A stretch of DNA of 9,283 bases from Variovorax sp. (GTDB lineage Bacteria; Pseudomonadota; Gammaproteobacteria; Burkholderiales; Burkholderiaceae_C): positions 1 through 9,283 of the forward strand of contig JAQGLP010000468.1 in the NCBI GenBank assembly GCA_028292835.1. Direction: 5' to 3'. The notes below the pieces were generated by a model. It did not search any database, was not told the DNA's origin, and worked only from the letters and a program-made list of their open reading frames with translations. This document shows, piece after piece, positions 5,412-9,283 of the stretch. The number at the start of each line of letters is the position of its first letter. Within the stretch, counting starts at the first letter, position 1. Position numbers and translations under genes: made by a program.

Positions 5412-6101
5412 ATGAGCCCGCCCCGCCTGGAATCACTCGAACGCAGCACCCTCTGGGACCGCGCGTACGCCTCGCTCAAGGCGGCGCTGCTGGCCGGGCG
5501 TTTTGCGCCCGGGGAGCGGGTGGTGTTGCGGCAGGTGGCCGACGACCTGGGCATCAGCCTGACCCCGGTGCGCGATGCGGTCAACCGGCTGATCGCCGAA
5601 AAGGTGCTGGAGCGGGGCGGCCTCGGCCCGGCCGGGGCGGCCATCGTGCCGCTGCTCGACGAAGACCAGTTCAGGCAGCTCATGACGGTGCGGGCCAGCC
5701 TCGAGCCGATGGCGGCCGCGGCGGCGGCGGCGCATGCAACACCCGAGCGGATCGACGCCGTCGAGCGCTTCCTGCAGGAAATGAAGCGCTCGGTCGAGGA
5801 AAGCCGCACGGAGCAATACCTGGCGGCGCACCACCGCTTCCATTTCGGCATCTACGACCTGTGCGGGATGCCGATCGTGGAGGAAATCATCGAGAGCACC
5901 TGGTTGCGGTGCGCCCCGACCCTGACGCTCGCCCTGCCGCAGAACATCCCCAGCCTCAAGCGCTACGGCGCCCACGTGGCGACCGTCGCGGCGCTGCGCA
6001 GGGGCGATGGCGAAGCCGCCGCGGCAGCGGTACGCGGCGACATCGACAGCGCCCGCGAGGACATCGGCGCCATGCTGCGACACAAGGCCGGCCGGAGCTA
6101 G
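5412..6101 (+). CDS. GntR-family (FadR/FCD subfamily) transcriptional regulator, 229 aa
   Basis: Metabolite-responsive repressor. An N-terminal winged helix-turn-helix (about 12-80) contains LAGRFAPGERVVLRQVADDL and GISLTPVRDAVNRL, the signature of GntR proteins. A C-terminal all-helical FCD ligand domain (about 85-215) includes RASLEPMAA and HHRFHFGIYDLCG. In typical FCD domains a metal is held by Asp, His, His, His; aligned positions here appear to be H140, H144, H188 and D210 (see findings). The ATG at 5412 lacks a clear ribosome site, but it leaves a normal N-terminus and no better in-frame start was seen. It immediately precedes the Bug/MR/FAH genes in the same direction and probably controls them, its effector likely being the imported acid or a breakdown product. 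It may have its own promoter, not identified. Subfamily is confident, ligand unknown. Confidence 0.9.
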   Translation: MSPPRLESLERSTLWDRAYASLKAALLAGRFAPGERVVLRQVADDLGISLTPVRDAVNRLIAEKVLERGGLGPAGAAIVPLLDEDQFRQLMTVRASLEPMAAAAAAAHATPERIDAVERFLQEMKRSVEESRTEQYLAAHHRFHFGIYDLCGMPIVEEIIESTWLRCAPTLTLALPQNIPSLKRYGAHVATVAALRRGDGEAAAAAVRGDIDSAREDIGAMLRHKAGRS

Positions 6102-6126
6102 GCCGGTCGCCGCCGGCGTTGCCGGC
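6088..6126. other. Two adjacent G+C-rich hairpins at the end of the GntR gene
   Basis: CCGGCC (6088-6093) can pair with GGCCGG (6101-6106) across the stop codon, and GCCGGC (6112-6117) with GCCGGC (6121-6126) over a GTT loop. Together they could slow or partly terminate transcription between the regulator and the downstream genes, but no T-run follows, so they do not form a standard intrinsic terminator. In G+C-rich DNA such short stems also arise by chance. Confidence 0.25.
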
Positions 6127-6182
6127 CCCCAGTTCGGATTGCCAAGGGAGCGTCTCGCATGCGCCCGGCCTCGGCACGCGTG

Positions 6183-6211
6183 TTGCAAGGCCTTTGTTGT
6201 TTGTTATAACA
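6183..6211 (+). promoter_or_regulatory. Promoter of the Bug-MR-FAH operon with palindrome TGTTATAACA overlapping the -10 box
   Basis: A sigma-70-like promoter is visible in an otherwise G+C-rich gap: -35 TTGCAA (6183-6188), a 16-base spacer, and -10 TATAAC (6205-6210), 5 of 6 matches to consensus. The perfect 10-bp palindrome TGTTATAACA (6202-6211) covers the -10 box. A repressor bound there would block RNA polymerase, and FCD-type GntR regulators typically bind short palindromes of this size, so the adjacent GntR protein is the obvious candidate. Start of transcription would be near 6217, giving a leader of about 30 bases before the Bug gene. Confidence 0.6.
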
Positions 6212-6237
6212 TTAGCCGTCTTCGCAGCCATTCAACC

Positions 6238-6242
6238 AGGAG
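6238..6242 (+). promoter_or_regulatory. Ribosome binding site of the Bug receptor gene
   Basis: AGGAG lies 6 bases before the ATG at 6249, an optimal spacing. It supports this start, which also gives a complete signal peptide. Confidence 0.7.
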
Positions 6243-6248
6243 TTCCCG

Positions 6249-7244
6249 ATGGCCCTGAAATCGTCCGTTGCCGGGCTTGCCGCCAAAGTCGTGGGTGCAG
6301 CCGCCGTGCTGCTCGTCGCCGGAACCGCCGCCTTTGCGGCCGAGCCCTTTCCGAGCAAGGAAATCCGCTTCATCGTGCCGTGGAACGCGGGCGGTTCGAA
6401 CGACATTTCGGCGCGCGCGCTGGCCCAGCTCGCCGCCGAGCAGGGTGTGCGGGTGATCGTCGAAAACGTGCCCGGGGCGACCGGCGCCATCGGCCTGACC
6501 AAGGTGGCCAATGCCGAGCCCGATGGCTACACCATCGGCATGGGCACGAGTTCCACCCTGGCCCTGATCGCCCAGGGGCTCACGCCCCTGCGCAACGAGC
6601 AGTTCGCGCCGATTGCGCGGGTCACCACCGACCCGCTGATCCTGCTGGTGCCGGCCAGCGGTCCCTACAAGACGCTGGAGAGTTTCCTGGCCCACGTGAA
6701 GAGCAATCCCGACAAGGTGTCCATCGGCATTCCCGGGAACAACAACCTCAATCACATCTTCGCCGTGATGACGGGCCAGGTGGCCGGGGTGCAGACGCTG
6801 CCGGTGCCCTACACGGGCGGCTCCAAGGTGATCGCCGACCTGGCGGGCAAGCAGATCGAGGCCGGCGTGCTCAAGCCGTCGGAGAGCAAGTCGCAGATCG
6901 ACGGCGGCCTGGTGCGCCCGATCGCCGTCTTCGGCAACGAGCGCCTGAAGTCGCTGCCCGACGTGCCGACCTTCAAGGAAAAGGGCTACAACGTCTTTCC
7001 GTACGGCCCGCTGGTCCAGATGGCCTACATCGTCGCCCCGGCGGCCACGCCGCCCGCCGTCCGCGAGAAGCTCACCGCCATCTTCGGCAAGGCCATCCAG
7101 AGCCCCAGGTTCAAGGCCACCTCCGATGCCGGCGGCGCCCTCGTGGACGACCTGACCGGCACGGCGCTGGTCAACGAGATCAACAACGTGCAGAAATCGC
7201 TGAACGAAGTCGGCAAGAAGATCTTCGTCGCCGAGAAAAAGTAA
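6249..7244 (+). CDS. Bug/TctC-family periplasmic solute-binding receptor, 331 aa
   Basis: Periplasmic binding protein of the tripartite tricarboxylate transporter (TTT) type, the Bug family that is greatly expanded in Burkholderiales and binds small carboxylates and related compounds. It has a clear Sec signal peptide: basic residues near the start, a hydrophobic core AAVLLVAGTAA, and probable cleavage after AFA (residue 30). The mature N-terminus carries the family pattern P-x-K-x-I-RFIVPWNAGGSNDISAR (35-56). Next come ATGAIGLTKVANAEPDGYTIG, PYKTLESFLA, and ADLAGKQIEAGVLKPSE. Length is typical (~320-330). No TctA/TctB membrane genes are in the window, so it is an orphan receptor that must work with a transporter encoded elsewhere or act in sensing. 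It starts the operon and is 7 bp from the next gene, so its ligand is probably the substrate of the downstream enzymes. Confidence 0.93.
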   Translation: MALKSSVAGLAAKVVGAAAVLLVAGTAAFAAEPFPSKEIRFIVPWNAGGSNDISARALAQLAAEQGVRVIVENVPGATGAIGLTKVANAEPDGYTIGMGTSSTLALIAQGLTPLRNEQFAPIARVTTDPLILLVPASGPYKTLESFLAHVKSNPDKVSIGIPGNNNLNHIFAVMTGQVAGVQTLPVPYTGGSKVIADLAGKQIEAGVLKPSESKSQIDGGLVRPIAVFGNERLKSLPDVPTFKEKGYNVFPYGPLVQMAYIVAPAATPPAVREKLTAIFGKAIQSPRFKATSDAGGALVDDLTGTALVNEINNVQKSLNEVGKKIFVAEKK

Positions 7245-7251
7245 GAGAAAA

Positions 7252-8394
7252 ATGAGCCCCATCAAGAAAGTCACCTGCCACGTCGTCTCCGCACCCGTGG
7301 AGCGCCCCTTTACCTCGTCGCGCGGCTGGCTGTACAAGACCCGCGGGTCCTGCATCGTCGAGATCGAGACCACCGACGGCATCATCGGCTGGGGGGAGTG
7401 CTACGGCCCGTCGGCAGTGGCCAGGGCCTATATCGAAACCCAGTTCGCGCCGCGCATCATCGGCCGCGACGCCTTCGACGTCGAAGTGATCTGGGAAGAC
7501 CTGTACAACCGGATCAAGGACTACGGCCCGCGCGGGATGGTGACCTCGGCCATGAGCGGCATCGACATCGCCCTGTGGGACATCATCGGCAAGGCCTGCA
7601 ACAAGCCGATCCACAAGCTGATCGGCGGCGCCCAACGCACCGAGGTGACGGCCTACGCCACGGGCCTGTACTTCATCGACATGGACCGGCTGGTCGAGGA
7701 AGCGGTCGAGGAGGCCAAGGAGTATGTCGAGCAGGGCTTCAGCGCCGTCAAGATGAAGATCGGGCTGGGCGATCCCAAGCTGGACATCCGCCGGGTGGCC
7801 GCGGTGCGCGACGCCATCGGCGACGGTGTGCGCCTGATGGTGGACGCCAACCATTGCCTGACGGTGCCGCAGGCCATCCGCATGGGACGCGAGCTGGAGA
7901 AGCTCGACGTCGAATGGTTCGAGGAGCCGATCTCGCCCGAGGACATCGATGGCTACGTGGAAGTGACCCGCGCCCTCGACATCGCCGTGGCCGGCGGCGA
8001 GAACGAATTCACCCGCTGGGGCTTCCGCGACCTCGTGGTGCGCAAGGCGATGGATATCGTGCAGCCCGACGTCTGCGCTGCCGGCGGCATCAGCGAGTGC
8101 CGCAAGATCGCCACGCTGGCCAGCGCGCACGGCGTCGAATGCGTACCGCACGCCTGGGGCTCCGCCATCGGGCTGGCCGCCACGCTGCACTTCCTGGCTT
8201 CGCTGCCGGACCAGCCGCCGAGCTTCCGGCCGATGCCCCCGCTGCTCGAATTCGAGCAATGCGAGAACCCGTTCCGCGACCACCTGTCGCTCGAGCCGAT
8301 CGTGCAGAACCGCGGCAAGGTGCAGGTCCCGACCGGGCCTGGCCTGGGCATCGAGATCGACCGCTCGATCCTCGAGCGCTACCGCGCGGGTTAA
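7252..8394 (+). CDS. Enolase-superfamily enzyme, mandelate racemase/muconate lactonizing group, 380 aa
   Basis: Cytoplasmic Mg-dependent enzyme that abstracts a proton alpha to a carboxylate; in this group the usual outcome is dehydration or epimerisation of an acid sugar or hydroxyacid. The N-terminal capping domain (1-~125) is followed by a TIM barrel. Active-site positions are readable: KMK (167-169), with K169 as base; metal ligands D198 (VDANH), E224 or E225 (FEEP) and E250 (AGGEN); and a second base H300 (CVPHAWGS) with its partner D273 (QPDV). E333 (LLEFEQ) lines up with Glu317 of mandelate racemase. The Lys plus His-Asp set places it in the mandelate-racemase subgroup, not the muconate cycloisomerases. 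The start follows the Bug stop by 7 bp, with GAGAAAA as a weak ribosome site. Its place before an FAH-fold enzyme favours an acid-sugar dehydratase; the exact substrate is unknown. Confidence 0.9.
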   Translation: MSPIKKVTCHVVSAPVERPFTSSRGWLYKTRGSCIVEIETTDGIIGWGECYGPSAVARAYIETQFAPRIIGRDAFDVEVIWEDLYNRIKDYGPRGMVTSAMSGIDIALWDIIGKACNKPIHKLIGGAQRTEVTAYATGLYFIDMDRLVEEAVEEAKEYVEQGFSAVKMKIGLGDPKLDIRRVAAVRDAIGDGVRLMVDANHCLTVPQAIRMGRELEKLDVEWFEEPISPEDIDGYVEVTRALDIAVAGGENEFTRWGFRDLVVRKAMDIVQPDVCAAGGISECRKIATLASAHGVECVPHAWGSAIGLAATLHFLASLPDQPPSFRPMPPLLEFEQCENPFRDHLSLEPIVQNRGKVQVPTGPGLGIEIDRSILERYRAG

Positions 8395-8402
8395 GGCGCC
8401 GG

Positions 8403-9283
8403 ATGCGTTTCGTCACCTTCCAGGGGCCCCAAGGCCAGGCGGTCGCCGGCGTGCTGCGCGGCAGCCAGGTGGTGGACCTGTCGCACCTGGCCTGCCGCAC
8501 GGTGCTGGGCACCACGCCGCCCTCGCTCCAGGCCTTCATCGACGAGGGACTCGACCGCTGGTCGCGCCGGCTCGCCGAGGCCCGCTTCGACCCCGGCGCC
8601 CTGCGCCCGCTGGCCGATGTGCAGCTGCTCGCGCCGCTGCCGCGCCCCGGCAAGATCGTCGGCGCGGCCTTCAACTACACCGACGCGCTGGCCGAGCGCG
8701 GCATGGCGGCGCCGGCCGAGCCGGTCACGTTCGTGCGCTCTGGCCGCACCGTCATCGGTCCCGGCGCGCCGATCCTGCTGCCGCCGGATGTGGGCAACGT
8801 CGGCTACGAGGCCGAGCTGGCCGTGGTGATCGGACGGCGCGCCCTGCGCGTCGGGCGCGACGAGGCCATGCGGTACGTGGCCGGCTACACCGCCCACAAC
8901 GACATCAGCGGCAGCGACCTGGTCAAGGGCGACGGCGGCAATTTCGTGCGGGGCAAGAACCTGCCCGCCTCCTCGCCACTGGGCCCCTGGCTGGCCACGC
9001 CGGACGAACTGCCGCACCCGCAGCGGGTCGGCATCCGGCTGGACATCGACGGCCGCGTGCTGCAGGACGGCTCGACGGCGACGATGCTGTTCAATATTGC
9101 GCACCTGATCTCCTACATCTCGCACCGCATGCCGCTGGACCCCGGCGATGTGATCGCGACCGGGACGCCCGCTGGCGTCGCCGCCATGCACCAGCCGCCG
9201 GCCTGGCTGGTCCCCGGCAGCACGGTCACGGTGGAAGTCGAGGGTTTCGGGCGCCTGTCCAATCCGATCCAGCGAGGGGAATC
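8403..9283 (+). CDS. Fumarylacetoacetate hydrolase (FAH)-fold family enzyme, 3' end just outside window
   Basis: Cytoplasmic metal-dependent hydrolase or decarboxylase acting on 2-keto or diketo acids. The frame is open from ATG 8403 to the window end (293 codons, no stop). Family members are ~280-300 aa, so only a few codons should be missing. The N-terminal domain (MRFVTFQGPQ to about residue 75) precedes the catalytic domain: LPRPGKIVGAAFNYTDA (79-95), metal ligands E136 and E138 in GYEAELAVVIG, third ligand D167 in AHNDISGSD, K185 in RGKNLPASSPLGPW, and the C-terminal signature IATGTPAGV (251-259). The usual NDVTARD motif reads NDISGSD here. The start lies 8 bp after the preceding stop, with AAGG as a poor ribosome site, implying coupled translation. 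FAH-fold enzymes follow mandelate-racemase-type dehydratases in acid-sugar pathways such as L-fuconate breakdown, which suggests a diketo-acid substrate, not proven. Confidence 0.88.
   Translation, partial: MRFVTFQGPQGQAVAGVLRGSQVVDLSHLACRTVLGTTPPSLQAFIDEGLDRWSRRLAEARFDPGALRPLADVQLLAPLPRPGKIVGAAFNYTDALAERGMAAPAEPVTFVRSGRTVIGPGAPILLPPDVGNVGYEAELAVVIGRRALRVGRDEAMRYVAGYTAHNDISGSDLVKGDGGNFVRGKNLPASSPLGPWLATPDELPHPQRVGIRLDIDGRVLQDGSTATMLFNIAHLISYISHRMPLDPGDVIATGTPAGVAAMHQPPAWLVPGSTVTVEVEGFGRLSNPIQRGE

Noticed and set aside
5195..7255. A 686-codon plus-strand frame across the GntR and Bug genes
   Set aside because: Arg/Ala/Gly-rich frame-shifted translation of two well-supported genes in another frame. 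It has no domain of its own.
6204..8283. Long minus-strand frames antisense to the Bug and mandelate-racemase-type genes
   Set aside because: Typical G+C-rich antisense shadows. The sense genes have intact active sites or a signal peptide and operon spacing.

Overview
The window is G+C-rich bacterial chromosome. Its gene content (lone prfC, orphan Bug-type solute receptor, FCD-type GntR regulator) and short GATAGC-type repeats point to a betaproteobacterium of the order Burkholderiales, most likely family Comamonadaceae. This is inferred from gene families and style, not from a database match.

Left flank (1-3104): the 3' end of a ClC-type chloride channel/antiporter gene (+) meets a convergent pair read from the minus strand: prfC (peptide chain release factor 3) followed by a HAD-IIB phosphatase. 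An A+T-rich inverted repeat lies between the convergent ends. Its right arm is part of a 17-base sequence that recurs exactly inside the P-loop codons of prfC, and a related patch lies in frame inside the HAD gene.

Middle (about 3105-5411): a small accessory islet of visibly lower G+C than its surroundings. It carries a HipBA-type toxin-antitoxin pair with an 11-bp start/stop overlap. A 45-bp hyphenated palindrome sits upstream of hipB and is a good candidate for the autoregulatory operator. Just after hipA, a strong Shine-Dalgarno and ATG open a 22-codon reading frame that looks like the stump of a lost third gene. This abuts a decayed fragment of a tyrosine-type (P4-like) integrase gene on the minus strand. 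The islet therefore probably arrived by site-specific integration and then decayed at its right edge.

Right flank (5412-9283): a catabolic cluster on the plus strand. An FCD-family GntR repressor is followed by a promoter whose -10 box lies inside a perfect 10-bp palindrome. Then come a periplasmic Bug/TctC-type receptor, an enolase-superfamily (mandelate racemase group) enzyme and a fumarylacetoacetate-hydrolase-fold enzyme, the last cut by the window end. The last three are 7-8 bp apart and are almost certainly one operon. The simplest reading is uptake sensing or capture of an organic or sugar acid, its dehydration or isomerisation, and hydrolysis or decarboxylation of a keto-acid intermediate, all controlled by the GntR protein. 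The substrate cannot be read from sequence.

No rRNA, tRNA, CRISPR array, complete insertion sequence or replication origin was seen.
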